A stretch of 64,000 nucleotides of DNA from Paracoccus sp. DMF-8 (GTDB lineage Bacteria > Pseudomonadota > Alphaproteobacteria > Rhodobacterales > Rhodobacteraceae). Positions 44,471-54,306 of the stretch are shown here, piece after piece (position 1 is the stretch's first letter; every line of letters starts with the position of its first letter). Below the pieces are notes generated by a model. That model saw only the letters and a program-made list of their open reading frames with translations, was not told the origin of the DNA and did not search any database. The stretch lies in the NCBI RefSeq assembly GCF_029309835.1, contig NZ_JARJHL010000010.1:124001-188000 (forward strand), in the 5' to 3' direction. The position numbers were made by a program, and so were the translations under genes.

Positions 44471-45346
44471 CTAACGGCTGGCCAGAATCAGCGCACCGAC
44501 GCCTGCGACGATCAGTGCCATCCCGGCGATCTGGCGCGGCGTGGTTTCCTGCCGCATCAGCCTGCCCGAGACGATCTGCGCCAGCACCACCTCGACCAGC
44601 GCCAGGGTGCGGACATTCGCGGCCGGGGTCAGGGCAAAGCCGATGAACCAGAACAGCGAGGCGAAGGCACCCAGAAACCCCGCTCCGACCGAATGGCGCC
44701 AGTGGCGCGCGATGCCCGCCAGCGCCTGCCGGTCGGTGACGGCCAGCCAGATCAGGGTCAGCGCGGCCTGCATGGTCAGGCTGATCGCGAGGACGGTGCC
44801 GGCGCGGGTCAGGAAATCGCCGTCCGGCAGCGCCAGGATCGCGCCGCGAAAGCCGATGGCCGACAGGCCGAACAGCACACCCGACCCGATCCCCAGCAGG
44901 GCAGGCCCCAAACTCCCGCGCCGCAGATCGGCGCCGGACATCAGCAGGACGCCCGCTGTCGCAACCGCGATGGCTGCCATGCGCAGGGGGCCAAGCGGTT
45001 CGGCCAGAATGATCGCGCCAAGGATGGCCAGCGTCACGGGCTCGGTCTTCATCAGCGCGGTGATGACGCCGAAGCCCCGGCTGCGCATCGCCTGCAACAT
45101 CAGGGCGGTGGCGCCGATCTGGGACAGGGCGCCCGCGCAGGCCCAAAGCAGGGTCCCGGTTCCGGGCAGCGGCAGGGCCTGATGCAGCGCCAGCGGCCCC
45201 AGCAACAGGATCGCAAAGGGCGCGCCAAAGATGAAGCGCACGGCGGTCGCGCCCATCGTCCCCACTTCGCCGGTCAACTGCCGTTGCGCGGCATTGCGCG
45301 CGGTCTGCGCCACGGCTGCGATCAGGGTTGCCGCGATCCAGAGCAT
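44471..45346 (-). CDS. EamA/DMT family transporter
   Basis: 291 residues with ten hydrophobic helices in two EamA repeats ('AVRFIFGAPFAILLLGPLAL', 'VITALMKTEPVTLAILGAII' with the conserved 'EP' turn, and 'LGAFASLFWFIGFALTPAAN' with 'LALVEVVLAQIVSGRL' in the second half). Drug/metabolite exporters; substrate unknown. It abuts hemE (stop of hemE at 45347), with no space between, on the same strand. Confidence 0.88.
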   Translation of the reverse strand: MLWIAATLIAAVAQTARNAAQRQLTGEVGTMGATAVRFIFGAPFAILLLGPLALHQALPLPGTGTLLWACAGALSQIGATALMLQAMRSRGFGVITALMKTEPVTLAILGAIILAEPLGPLRMAAIAVATAGVLLMSGADLRRGSLGPALLGIGSGVLFGLSAIGFRGAILALPDGDFLTRAGTVLAISLTMQAALTLIWLAVTDRQALAGIARHWRHSVGAGFLGAFASLFWFIGFALTPAANVRTLALVEVVLAQIVSGRLMRQETTPRQIAGMALIVAGVGALILASR

Positions 45347-46375
45347 CTAGCCGCGCAGCGCCTCGATCATGCGCGACACATTGTCGGGATCGGCGTCCGG
45401 CGTGATGCCGTGGCCGAGGTTGAAGATATGCGGACCACCGGCAAAGGCGCGGGCGATGCGGCGGGTTTCGTCGACCAGACGCGGCCCGCTCTCGACCAGC
45501 AGGGCGGGGTTCAGGTTACCCTGAACGCAGCCGTCGGTCTGGACATGGGCGGCGGCCCAATCGGCAGCGACCGACTGGTCCAATGCCACGCAATCGGCGC
45601 CGGTCGCCTTGGCGAAACCTGCGTAACGCGGGCCAGCCTCTCGTGGAAAGGCGATGACCGGGATATGGGGGTGGCGGGTTTTCAGCGCGGCGATGATGCG
45701 TTTCGCCGGGGCCAGCGCGAAATCGTCGAAATCCTGCCCCTTGAGGCTGCCGGCCCAACTGTCGAACAGCTTGACGACCTCGGCCCCGGCCTCGATCTGG
45801 GCGGACAGGTATTCGATGGTCGCATCCGTGATGCGGTCGATCAGCGCCGAAAACGCCACGCGATCCGCCGTTTTCATCGCATGGGCCGGGCCTTGATCGG
45901 GGGTGCCGCGACCCGCGACCATATAGGTCGCAACGGTCGAGGGCGCGCCCGCGAAACCGATCAGCGTGGTTTCGCGCGGCAATTCGCGCGACAGGATGCG
46001 CAGGGTTTCATAGACGGGGGCCAGTTTTTCATGGACCTGATCGGCGGGCCGCAGCGCCGTCACCCCCGCCGCATCGGTGATGGTCGACAGGCGCGGGCCT
46101 TCGCCCGTCACAAACCAGACATCGGCGCCAAGCGCCTGCGGGATCAGCAGGATATCGGCAAACAGGATCGCCGCGTCGAACCCATAGCGGCGGATCGGCT
46201 GCAGGGTGACCTCGGCTGCCAGTTCGGGCGTGTAGCACAGCGACAGGAAATCGCCCGCCTGCGCGCGGGTGGCGCGATATTCGGGCAGGTAGCGGCCCGC
46301 CTGACGCATCATCCAGATCGGGGGCACGGGCAGGCGCTCACCGGCAAGGGCGCGCAGGATGGTCTTTTGGGTCAT
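45347..46375 (-). CDS. hemE: uroporphyrinogen decarboxylase
   Basis: 342 residues from ATG 46375 ([20 protein letters not shown]). The two family signatures are present: '[16 protein letters not shown]' and, later, '[16 protein letters not shown]' (the GF.GAPWT-like segment). '[14 protein letters not shown]' holds the catalytic Asp. It converts uroporphyrinogen III to coproporphyrinogen III in heme and bacteriochlorophyll synthesis. Divergent from hemC with 76 bases between, a common arrangement in Rhodobacteraceae. Confidence 0.96.
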   Translation of the reverse strand: MTQKTILRALAGERLPVPPIWMMRQAGRYLPEYRATRAQAGDFLSLCYTPELAAEVTLQPIRRYGFDAAILFADILLIPQALGADVWFVTGEGPRLSTITDAAGVTALRPADQVHEKLAPVYETLRILSRELPRETTLIGFAGAPSTVATYMVAGRGTPDQGPAHAMKTADRVAFSALIDRITDATIEYLSAQIEAGAEVVKLFDSWAGSLKGQDFDDFALAPAKRIIAALKTRHPHIPVIAFPREAGPRYAGFAKATGADCVALDQSVAADWAAAHVQTDGCVQGNLNPALLVESGPRLVDETRRIARAFAGGPHIFNLGHGITPDADPDNVSRMIEALRG

Positions 46376-46451
46376 GGCTTCTCCTTGGCTTTCCTTCATC
46401 GCCAGCCGGTGGGCGTTGTCAAGGGCGCGGGCTGAGGCTATGGGCTTTGGC

Positions 46452-47392
46452 ATGGAACATCTGCCCGACCCGTCCCGCCCGCTTCGCATTGGAACCCGCG
46501 CCTCGAAACTGGCGCTGGCGCAGGCCCATGAGACGCGCGACCGCCTGATGGCCGCGCATGGGTTGCCCGAGGCTGCCTTTCAGATCGTCCCGATGACGAC
46601 GACCGGCGACCAGATCCAGAACCGCTCGCTGCGCGAAGCAGGCGGCAAGGGCTGTTCACCCGCGAGATCGAGGAGGCGCTGGCGGCAGGGACCATCGACA
46701 TCGCCGTCCATTCGATGAAGGACATGCCGACGATCCAGCCGGATGGCTTGGTCATCGACTGCTATCTGCCGCGCGAGGATGTGCGCGACGCCTTCGTCAG
46801 CCCGCATGTCGGCGGGATCGACGAATTGCCGCAGGGCGCGGTGGTCGGGTCCTCCAGCCTGCGGCGGCGCGCGCAACTGCTGCATCGCCGCCCCGACCTG
46901 CAACTGGTCGAGTTTCGCGGCAACGTCCAGACCCGGCTGCGCAAGCTGGACGAAGGCGTCGCCGTCGCGACATTCCTTGCTATGGCCGGGCTGTCGCGGC
47001 TTGGCCTGCCCGGGGTCGCGCGTTCCGCGATTGACCCGGACCAGATGCTGCCCGCCGTGGCGCAGGGCTGTATCGGGGTCGAACGTCGCCTGAACGATGG
47101 CGCGACCGGCGCCCTGCTGGCCGCGATCGGCGATCAGGACAGCGCGCTGCGCGTCACCGCCGAACGTGCCTTTCTGGCGCGGCTGGACAGGTCGTGCCAG
47201 ACTCCGATCGCCGGGCTGGCCGAGATTTCGGGTGGCGAGCTGCGCCTGCGTGGCGAAATCCTGCGGCCGGATGGTTCGCAATCGCTTGCGGCGGAATGTC
47301 GCGGGCCGGTCGGCGATGGTCCCGCGATGGGCGACGATCTGGCGCGCGAGTTGCTGGGACGCGCCGGGCCGGGCTTTCTGGCCGGGCATTGA
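46452..47392 (+). pseudogene. hemC: hydroxymethylbilane synthase, one-base frameshift
   Basis: 313 residues when one C is restored at 46652-46653 (AAGGGCTGTTC should read AAGGGCCTGTTC). First part: '[20 protein letters not shown]' and '[20 protein letters not shown]'. Second part: '[21 protein letters not shown]', '[20 protein letters not shown]', 'VGSSSLRRRAQLLHRRPDL' and the dipyrromethane-cofactor loop DRSCQTPIAG with its cysteine. HemC polymerises four porphobilinogens. Because it is normally essential, the break almost certainly is a sequence error. An alternative start is at 46440. Confidence 0.93.
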
Positions 47393-47652
47393 CCGGGTCG
47401 TGAAGGGGCGCCCGCCAAGGCGCGGAGTTCGTCCTGGCTTATTTTGCTCGTCCGGTTGCGGGGCGTTTGACGTCCTTCGCGCGGCCCGCCGCCCTGCCTG
47501 TGCAAAAGCCATTGCCTGCGCAGGGAATTCGGATCGCGACAGGAGATCCCGGGGCGCGCGCTGGTCTGACGTGCCGCGCATGTGACCGGCGGGCATGGGC
47601 GTTCTCTCGGGTCTTTGTCGGATCGGCGCAGGTTGCCGGTCGCGGAGGGCGG
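47393..47652. other. 260-base region between hemC and cobD 3' ends
   Basis: hemC and cobD converge here. A long minus-strand frame reads through it, but it has no recognisable domain and continues into hemC antisense. Nothing supported. Confidence 0.35.
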
Positions 47653-48593
47653 CTACAGAGCCAGCAACAGCCACATCCCAGGACCGCCGTTCCGCCACCG
47701 CCCGGCGATGCAGCGCCAGCCCGCGCGGCGAATCCCGCGGGCCGGGGTCGTGTGCCATGCCGTTCAGCCAGGGTTCGTCCGAGACCACCCCGCCATGGCT
47801 GCGCCGGCCCCGGCAGAGCGGATGCCGAGCGCGCCCGCCATCGCGCCCTCGAGGCCAGCCGGCATTGGGGGGGGCGGTGCCGGGCGGCATCGCGCCGGAT
47901 CACCCGCAGCGCATCGCGCGACCATGCGGCAGCGGCGATCAGCAGCCCGGTCAGGCGCGAGGCGGGCAGGTTGACCGGATCATCCAGCCGCGCGGCAAAG
48001 CGCCAGAATTCGCCGTGGCGCGCGTTCAGGTGGCCGATCATCGAATCCAGCGTGGTGATCGCCTTATAGGCGGCAATCCCCGGCAGGCCTGCCACCGCCG
48101 CCCAGAACAATGGCGCAATCACCCCGTCCGATGCATTTTCGGCGAGGCTTTCCAGTGCCGCGCGGGCAATCGGTTCGGGGCGGTCGTCCAGATCGCGCCC
48201 GACGATCATCGCCACGGCGGCGCGGGCGGCGGGGATATCGCCTTGTGCCAGCGGATCCGCCACGGCCTTGACATGGTCGTGCAGCGACCGGCTGGCGACC
48301 AGCGGCCAGGCCAGAACGCCCAGCAGGACGGGGCCAAAGGGCAGGGCCCCAAGCCACGCGGGCAGTGCCAGCGCGGGCAGGACAGCGGCGGCAATGGTCG
48401 TCAGGCTGGCGATCACGCCGCGCAACACCCGATGCCCGCCGCGATTGCCGTTGCGGTCCAGCCAGCCGATCAACCGGCCAAGCCATGTCACCGGATGGCC
48501 GATGCGCCGGTAAACCGCATCGGGCCAGCCGATCAGCGCGTCCAGCGCCAGCGCGACCAGCGCCACGGTCAGGCTGTCGGCAGGCCAGTTCAT
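47653..48593 (-). pseudogene. cobD: adenosylcobinamide-phosphate synthase, 3' frameshifts
   Basis: Membrane enzyme adding aminopropanol phosphate to adenosylcobyric acid. The first 230 residues are in one frame: 'VALALDALIGWPDAVYRRIG', 'HPVTWLGRLIGWLDR', 'RSLHDHVKAVADPLAQGDI', 'ENASDGVIAPLFWAAVAGLP' and 'AYKAITTLDSMIGHLNARHG'. Downstream, 'GGVVSDEPWLNG' and a final hydrophobic 'WLLLAL' before TAG at 47653 are found in different frames, needing at least two indels between 47660 and 47900. The start at 48593 overlaps the stop of the phosphatase gene. Probably intact in the organism. Confidence 0.85.
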
Positions 48594-49136
48594 GCGAAGG
48601 TCCGGCTGGCACATTCCACCGCCCAACCGGCCGGCGTCAGGGTCATCTGCGTCACCGACAGCGGCGCGATGGCAAAGGACAGCGCGGCGGGACCGGCGAC
48701 CATCGACAGCGCGGCGCGGGCGGTTCCGGCATGGGCGACCACCACCACCCGCCCGCTGGCCTTTTCCAGAACCGGGCGCACGCGGGCGCACATCTGGTTG
48801 AAGCTTTCGCCATCCGGCGGGCGGTAGCGGGCCAGTTCGCGGGGCGTCAGGGGGCCAAGATCGGGGATCTCGGTCGCGGGAATATCTTCCCACAGGCCGA
48901 AATCCTGCTCCCACAGGTTTGGGATCCAGACGGGGTGTCAGGCCAAGGGCGGCGCAGGTCTGTTGGCAACGCCGCGCCGGGCTGGACCAGATATCCACCT
49001 CTTTCAACGTGGCAAGATGCTGCCGCAAGGCGTTGATTTGTCGTGTGTCTGTCACATCTGCCGCGACATCCCGGCGTCCCGCGATCCGCCCGTCGGCAAT
49101 CGCCGGCGCGTGACGAACCAGCCAGAGCCGCGTCAC
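48590..49136 (-). pseudogene. histidine phosphatase (alpha-ribazole phosphatase-like), frameshifted
   Basis: 181 residues when one base is removed from the G-run 48933-48936. It begins at GTG 49136 with 'TRLWLVRHAPAIADGRIAGR', the RHA phosphohistidine motif, and 'ALRQHLATLKEVDIWSSPARR'. After the break: 'WIPNLWEQDFGLWEDIPATE', 'RYRPPDGESFNQMCARVRPV' and 'GRVVVVAHAGTARAALSMVA', holding the second catalytic His. This matches CobC-type phosphatases of cobalamin synthesis, and its stop overlaps cobD, which supports that role. Confidence 0.82.
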
Positions 49137-49533
49137 GATCGCCTCGGAGTTGCCGCAACGCGCGGGGCGACCTTGAAAGGCGGGGCTGATATCGCCGATG
49201 TCATTCCTGGCCTGTCCTGTGCTTGCATCTTGCCCGCACCAGACCAATCCCCGCGCCGCAGCGCAAGGTGAAATGCGGCTCCGGGAAGGGATGCAATCCT
49301 TTTGTTTAGAAAAATTCGGCATAATCAAATTCATACACCGCAATCATCGAATATCTCGAACGCCGTTCACCCCCCGCAAACCAGACCGCGCTTGACAGCA
49401 TCGCCCCCGGCCTGCGTCACTTTCCCTGACGTGGCCATGCGGACCCGCTTGACGCACGCTGCGGCTTGAGGCGATGGTTAACTGAACAATCGTTCAATAA
49501 ACGGCGATGATCTGCAGGAGGAGAGGCTTTCGG
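49137..49533. other. intergenic region upstream of the cob genes and ivd
   Basis: About 400 bases between divergent transcription units. It includes an AT-rich stretch (49300-49345) and direct CCGGGAAGGGATGC-like sequence near 49280. I looked for a cobalamin riboswitch and did not find its conserved B12 box. Just before ivd, CTGAACAATCGTTCAATAA (49482-49500) contains GAACAATCGTTC, a dyad that could be a TetR/MerR-type operator for the leucine cluster. Confidence 0.4.
49484..49495. promoter_or_regulatory. dyad upstream of ivd
   Basis: GAACAATCGTTC: arms GAAC/GTTC with an inner AA/TC mismatch, or TGAACAATCGTTCA as a 14-base near-perfect palindrome. It lies about 40 bases before the ivd start. 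TGAACnnnnGTTCA resembles operators of TetR-family regulators. No regulator gene is beside it. Confidence 0.4.
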
Positions 49534-50694
49534 ATGTTCACGCGCGGGATGGAATTCGATCTGGGCGAAGAGGTGAATGCGCTGCGCGACATGGTGCATC
49601 GCTGGTCTCAGGACCGGGTCAGGCCGATGGCGGCAGAGGTCGACCGCAGCAATGCCTTTCCGAACCAGCTTTGGACCGAAATGGGCGATCTGGGCCTGCT
49701 GGGGATCACGGTTCCCGAGGAATTCCGGGGGGCCGGGATGGGCTATCTGGCCCATGTCGTCGCGACCGAGGAAATCGCCCGCTCCAGCGCATCGGTCAGC
49801 CTGTCCTATGGCGCGCATTCGAACCTGTGCGTCAATCAGATCACGCTGAACGGCACGGATGCGCAGCGCGCGAAATACCTGCCGGATCTGTGCAGCGGCC
49901 GCGCGGTCGGCGCGCTGGCCATGTCCGAGGAAGGGGCGGGCAGCGATGTCGTCTCGATGAAGCTGCAGGCCGAAAAGCGCGGCGATGGCTATGTGCTGAA
50001 CGGCAACAAATACTGGATCACCAACGCCCCCGACGCCGATACGCTGGTGGTTTACGCCAAGACCGACCCGGATGCGGGCAGCAAGGGCATCACCGCCTTT
50101 ATCATCGAACGCGGCATGGCGGGCTTTTCGACCAGCCCGCATTTCGACAAGCTGGGGATGCGCGGCTCGAACACGGGCGAGCTGATCTTTGAAAACTGCC
50201 ATGTCCCCGCCGAAAACATTCTGGGCGCCGAAGGGCGCGGCGTGCGCGTGTTGATGTCCGGGCTGGACTATGAACGGCTGGTCCTGTCGGGCATCGGCAC
50301 CGGCATCATGGCCGCCTGTCTGGACGAGGTCATGCCCTATGTCCGCGACCGCAAGCAAGTCGGCCAGCCGATCGGATCGTTCCAACTGATGCAGGGCAAG
50401 ATCGCCGATATGTATGTCGCGCTGAACACCGCCCGCGCCTATGTCTACGAGGTCGCCAAGGCGTGTGATGCGGGCCGCGTGACCCGTCAGGATGCGGCGG
50501 GCGCGGTGCTTTACGCCAGCGAACAGGCGATGGTGCAGGCGCATCAGGCGGTGCAGGCGCTTGGCGGTGCGGGTTTCCTGAACGACAGCGTGGTCAGCCG
50601 CCTGTTCCGCGATGCCAAGCTGATGGAGATCGGCGCCGGCACCAGCGAGATCCGCCGGATGCTGATCGGTCGCGAGTTGATGGGGTTGGCGTGA
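49534..50694 (+). CDS. ivd: isovaleryl-CoA dehydrogenase
   Basis: 386 residues from ATG 49534 ([20 protein letters not shown]). Acyl-CoA dehydrogenase signatures are clear: '[20 protein letters not shown]', '[20 protein letters not shown]' and '[20 protein letters not shown]' with '[17 protein letters not shown]'. The glutamate of '[14 protein letters not shown]' (about residue 250) is at the position of the isovaleryl-CoA dehydrogenase catalytic base. It oxidises isovaleryl-CoA to 3-methylcrotonyl-CoA in leucine degradation and opens the cluster. Confidence 0.94.
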   Translation: MFTRGMEFDLGEEVNALRDMVHRWSQDRVRPMAAEVDRSNAFPNQLWTEMGDLGLLGITVPEEFRGAGMGYLAHVVATEEIARSSASVSLSYGAHSNLCVNQITLNGTDAQRAKYLPDLCSGRAVGALAMSEEGAGSDVVSMKLQAEKRGDGYVLNGNKYWITNAPDADTLVVYAKTDPDAGSKGITAFIIERGMAGFSTSPHFDKLGMRGSNTGELIFENCHVPAENILGAEGRGVRVLMSGLDYERLVLSGIGTGIMAACLDEVMPYVRDRKQVGQPIGSFQLMQGKIADMYVALNTARAYVYEVAKACDAGRVTRQDAAGAVLYASEQAMVQAHQAVQALGGAGFLNDSVVSRLFRDAKLMEIGAGTSEIRRMLIGRELMGLA

Positions 50695-51221
50695 TGCGTT
50701 TCACGATATTCACCGCGCTGGCCGTGATTGCCGCGCCCGTGCTGGCTCAGGATGGGGTCAGCTATGACGACTCGATTCTGGATGCCTGCCTGAACGACAG
50801 GATGGCCGAACATGCCCAGACCGATATCGAGGGAGAGCCCCTGCGCCTGTGCATCGGTCAGGCGGCGGTTGCCTGCATGCAGGGGCCGGATGGCGATACG
50901 ACCTATGGCATGGGCGAATGCCTGAGCCGGGAAACCCGGCAATGGGACATGCTGCTGAACGCCTGGTATGACAAGGCGCTGAACCACGCGGAAAGCGCCG
51001 ATGCCGATCTGGCGGATATGGGATCGGCCGCACCCAAGGCCGCCCCGGCCCTGCGCGCCGCGCAGCGCAACTGGATCGCCTATCGCGACAAAAGCTGCGA
51101 ATTCGAGGCCGTGCGCCATCAGGGCGGCACGATGGGCGGACCTGCGAGCGCCGATTGCATGTTGCAACTGACCGCGACCCAGGCCCTGCGGCTGCGCGAT
51201 ATCACCGCGGGGATGGAGTGA
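50694..51221 (+). CDS. LprI/DUF1311-type periplasmic protein
   Basis: 175 residues from ATG 50694, overlapping the ivd stop (TGATG). Signal peptide: 'FTIFTALAVIAAPVLAQ' cleaved near residue 19. The C-terminal DUF1311 domain reads 'LRAAQRNWIAYRDKSCEFEA' and ends 'CMLQLTATQALRLRDITAG', with cysteines spaced as in lysozyme-inhibitor LprI proteins. Its place inside the leucine cluster is odd for a lysozyme inhibitor, and the family has other members of unknown role. Confidence 0.8.
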   Translation: MRFTIFTALAVIAAPVLAQDGVSYDDSILDACLNDRMAEHAQTDIEGEPLRLCIGQAAVACMQGPDGDTTYGMGECLSRETRQWDMLLNAWYDKALNHAESADADLADMGSAAPKAAPALRAAQRNWIAYRDKSCEFEAVRHQGGTMGGPASADCMLQLTATQALRLRDITAGME

Positions 51222-51247
51222 TCCGGCCTGCCGCGCCCCATGAAAAA

Positions 51248-51267
51248 GGGCGCCCGTCGGGGCGCCC
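51248..51267 (-). terminator. terminator of the ompW-like gene
   Basis: GGGCGCC (51248-51254) pairs with GGCGCCC (51261-51267); on the minus strand it is followed by CTTTTTCATG. It lies about 20 bases after the stop at 51290. Confidence 0.65.
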
Positions 51268-51289
51268 CGGATCTGTTTCCGGCTGCGGA

Positions 51290-51902
51290 TCAGAATTTCA
51301 TGACATAGCTGACGCCCGCGACCCAGGGGTCGACATCGACCGACCCGATCCTGACCCCGTCCAGCTCGACATCCGCCGAAATGTCGATCCAGCGCGCATC
51401 GACGCGCAGCGCGGCTTTTTCATTCAGCGCGAAATCGGCGCCGAGATGCGCGGCCAGCCCCCAGGAGTTCTTGACCCGCAGCCTGCCTGCCCGCCAGCGG
51501 GCCGCGCGCATCGGCGTCATAGAACCCGGTGAAATTCACGCCCAGACCGACAAAGGGCTTGATCTGCGGCGTCGCGTCGAAATGGTATTGCAGCGACAGG
51601 ACCGGCGGCAGGTGCTTGACGGTGCCGATCTCGGTCCCGTTCGACCTGATCGTATGCTTGAAGGGCAGGGCGCCCAGCAATTCGATCCCGATATTGTCGC
51701 GGATGAAATATTCGACGGTGATCGAGGGGCGCGTGCTGTCGCCGATGCTGGTCGGAACCGTGCCGCCAGCCAGCGTGCCATTGTTCGATTTCGGACTGAC
51801 ATGTGCCAGGCCAAGACCCACGGTCCATTCGCCCTGCGATTGGGCGCAGGCGGGTGCGGCAAGGGCGGCAAGCGCGGTGGCAATCAGGATATGACGTTTC
51901 AT
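51290..51902 (-). pseudogene. OmpW family outer-membrane protein, frameshifted
   Basis: Signal peptide MKRHILIATALAALAAPACAQ, then OmpW-type strands: 'WTVGLGLAHVSPKSNNG', 'TRPSITVEYFIRDNIGIELLG', 'LPPVLSLQYHFDATPQIKPF' and 'FVGLGVNFTGFYDADARG'. At about 51488, in a GGCAGGCAGG repeat, the frame shifts and continues 'LRVKNSWGLAAHLGADFALN' to 'DPWVAGVSYVMKF', ending with the C-terminal Phe expected of beta-barrels. Restored length is about 200. OmpW proteins are small eight-stranded porins for hydrophobic compounds. It faces opposite to the leucine genes. Confidence 0.85.
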
Positions 51903-52039
51903 TTTTCACCTTTTGTTTCGTCGCGCAAGGCGAAATCACCCGCTGCGCGCCGCCCCCGCCTTGATCTGGATCACGCGCCCGTGAGTTTGTCCGCAGATGT
52001 TGCCGCGCCGCAGCATCCCCGCCTTGCAAGGAGCCTCGC

Positions 52040-53649
52040 ATGAAGCTGAAATCCGCAGCCCTGCCGTCCTCGGACGGGTTTCAGGCCAACCGTCAGGCTC
52101 ATCTGCAGATGATCGAAACCGCGCGCGACGCCGCGCTGGCTGCGGCGGCGGGGGGCGGCCCCAAGGCGGTCGAACGTCACATCAGCCGGGGCAAGATGCC
52201 GCCGCGCGACAGGGTGGCGAACTTGCTGGACCCCGGCAGCCCGTTTCTGGAAATCGGCGCCACGGCCGCGCATGGCATGTATGACGGAGCCGCCCCCGGC
52301 GCGGGCGTGATCGCCGGGATCGGACGGGTTCAGGGGCAGGATGTCATGGTCGTCGCCAATGACGCGACGGTCAAGGGCGGCACCTATTACCCGATGACGG
52401 TGAAAAAGCACCTGCGCGCGCAGGAAATCGCCCAGGAATGTCATCTGCCCTGCGTCTATCTGGTCGATTCTGGCGGGGCGAACCTGCCCAATCAGGACGA
52501 GGTCTTTCCCGACCGCGATCATTTCGGCCGCATCTTCTACAATCAGGCGCAGATGTCGGCACTGGGCATTCCGCAGATCGCGGTGGTCATGGGGTCCTGC
52601 ACGGCGGGCGGCGCCTATGTGCCCGCCATGTCCGATGTGACGATCATCGTGCGCGGGCAGGGCACGATCTTTCTGGCGGGTCCCCCTCTGGTCAAGGCCG
52701 CAACCGGCGAAGTCGTCAGCGCCGAGGATCTTGGCGGCGGCGATGTCCACACCCGCCTGTCGGGCGTCGCCGATTATCTGGCCGAAGACGACGCCCATGC
52801 GCTGGCGCTGGCCCGCCGCGCCATCGGCAACCTGAACCGTCGCCTGCCGCAGTCGGTGGTCTGGCAATCCCCCGAACCGCCCGCCTACGACCCCGAGGAG
52901 ATCCTGCGGCATCGTCCCCGCCGACCTGCGCACCCCCTATGACATCCGCGAGGTCATCGCCCGCGTGGTCGACGGCTCGCGTTTCGACGAATTCAAGGCG
53001 CGGTTCGGCGAAACGCTGGTCACGGGATTTCGCCCATGTTGCAGGGCTGCCCCGTGCGGCATCATCGCCAATAACGGCGTGATCTTTTCCGAAGCCGCGC
53101 AGAAGGGCGCCCATTTCATCGAACTCTGCAGCCAGCGCGGTATCCCGCTGATTTTCCTGCAGAACGTCACCGGCTTCATGGTCGGGCGCAAATATGAAAA
53201 CGAAGGGATCGCACGGCATGGCGCGAAGATGGTGACGGCGGTCGCGACGACCAATGTGCCGAAAATCACCATGCTGGTCGGCGGCAGCTTTGGCGCGGGC
53301 AATTACGGCATGGCAGGGCCGCGCCTATTCGCCGCGATTCCTGCGGACATGGCCGAATTCGCGGATCTCGGTCATGGGCGGCGAACAGGCGGCGGGCGTG
53401 CTGGCCACCGTCCGCCGCGACGGGATCGAACGCGGCGGCGGCACATGGACCCCCGAAGAAGAGGCCGAATTCAAACGCCCCACGATTCAGATGTTCGACC
53501 GCCAGCGCCACCCGCTCCATGCCTCGGCGCGGCTGTGGGACGATGGCATCATCGACCCGCGCAAGACACGCGAGGTGCTGGCCCTGTCGCTCCGCGCCAG
53601 CCTGAACGCTCCGATCCAGCCGACGCGTTTCGGCGTCTTCAGGATGTCA
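52040..53649 (+). pseudogene. mccB: 3-methylcrotonyl-CoA carboxylase carboxyltransferase (beta) subunit, several frameshifts
   Basis: About 535 residues when restored. First part: '[20 protein letters not shown]', '[20 protein letters not shown]', '[20 protein letters not shown]', '[15 protein letters not shown]'. Frames change at about 52905, 53035 and 53365; later blocks are '[20 protein letters not shown]', '[20 protein letters not shown]', '[20 protein letters not shown]', '[20 protein letters not shown]', '[19 protein letters not shown]' and the end '[16 protein letters not shown]'-like segment. The true stop is uncertain. The YPMTVKKH and GRKYE motifs fit MccB over PccB. Indels are probably sequencing errors. 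Confidence 0.88.
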
Positions 53650-53955
53650 GGGGGATGCTTGCCGCGACGATCCAGGACAGTTTCAACCGGGCGCCGGGTC
53701 AGAAACAGGGCTGTATCTGACCCATCTTGCCGCCGAGCAGCCGGTGCCGGGTGACAGGTTCGACCTCGGCAGGTCGCGACGCGCCTTGTGACAAAAGTGG
53801 ACGACAGGCGGCGAACCCGCGACTGCCTGACGGCAGAGCCTGCAGGAGCGCGCCCCATCTGCTGGTCGCCGTGACGCCCGCCGCTGGATCCGGACGAACG
53901 GCAGCAGGCCACCCGCCGCCGCATCTCGACCGACCCACAGGCCGATCACAGCCTG
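53650..53955. other. unassigned sequence after mccB
   Basis: About 300 bases with open frames on both strands and no recognised domain. A fragment 'DPDERQQATRRRISTDPQAD' in the same frame as the following ORF suggests that the hypothetical gene may begin here, cut by an indel near 53875. Confidence 0.3.
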
Positions 53956-54306
53956 ATGCAACGCCATCCCGATGCGCGGCATCTGCGCCTTGGGCGAAGC
54001 GATGCGGAAACCGCCGAACTTCTCGACCGTATCCGATCCGATGGCCTGACGGCGGTCCTGCATCCCGTGCCCGGTCAGGATATCCGGTCCGGTCAGGTCG
54101 GCATCCTGCTTGACGCCGACGATCAAGCGGCTGTCGTGATCCCGACCACGCATGCCAAAACCTGCCGCGCAGATGACATCCCCGAAAAATTCCTCCGCCG
54201 CGCGGGCCATGCGGGCCATGACGAATGGCGGGGCCGAAATCCCGATCTGTCGGACGGCACGCCGATCCTCTGCCACGGCTTCCAACTGGTCGAGGTCGTC
54301 GGATGA
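53956..54306 (+). CDS. hypothetical protein between mccB and mccA
   Basis: 116 residues (MQRHPDARHLRLGRSDAETA...). Codon choice (G/C in third positions) and composition look protein-coding: 'ELLDRIRSDGLTAVLHPVPG', 'IRSGQVGILLDADDQAAVVI', 'DIPEKFLRRAGHAGHDEWRG', 'TPILCHGFQLVEVVG'. No family recognised. It sits where leucine clusters of relatives often have one small gene. The true start may be further upstream. An antisense frame is also open but has poor composition. Confidence 0.4.
   Translation: MQRHPDARHLRLGRSDAETAELLDRIRSDGLTAVLHPVPGQDIRSGQVGILLDADDQAAVVIPTTHAKTCRADDIPEKFLRRAGHAGHDEWRGRNPDLSDGTPILCHGFQLVEVVG

Noticed and set aside
49137..49533. Cobalamin riboswitch upstream of the cob genes
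   Set aside because: The conserved B12 box and GCCACTG core were looked for on the minus strand and not found.
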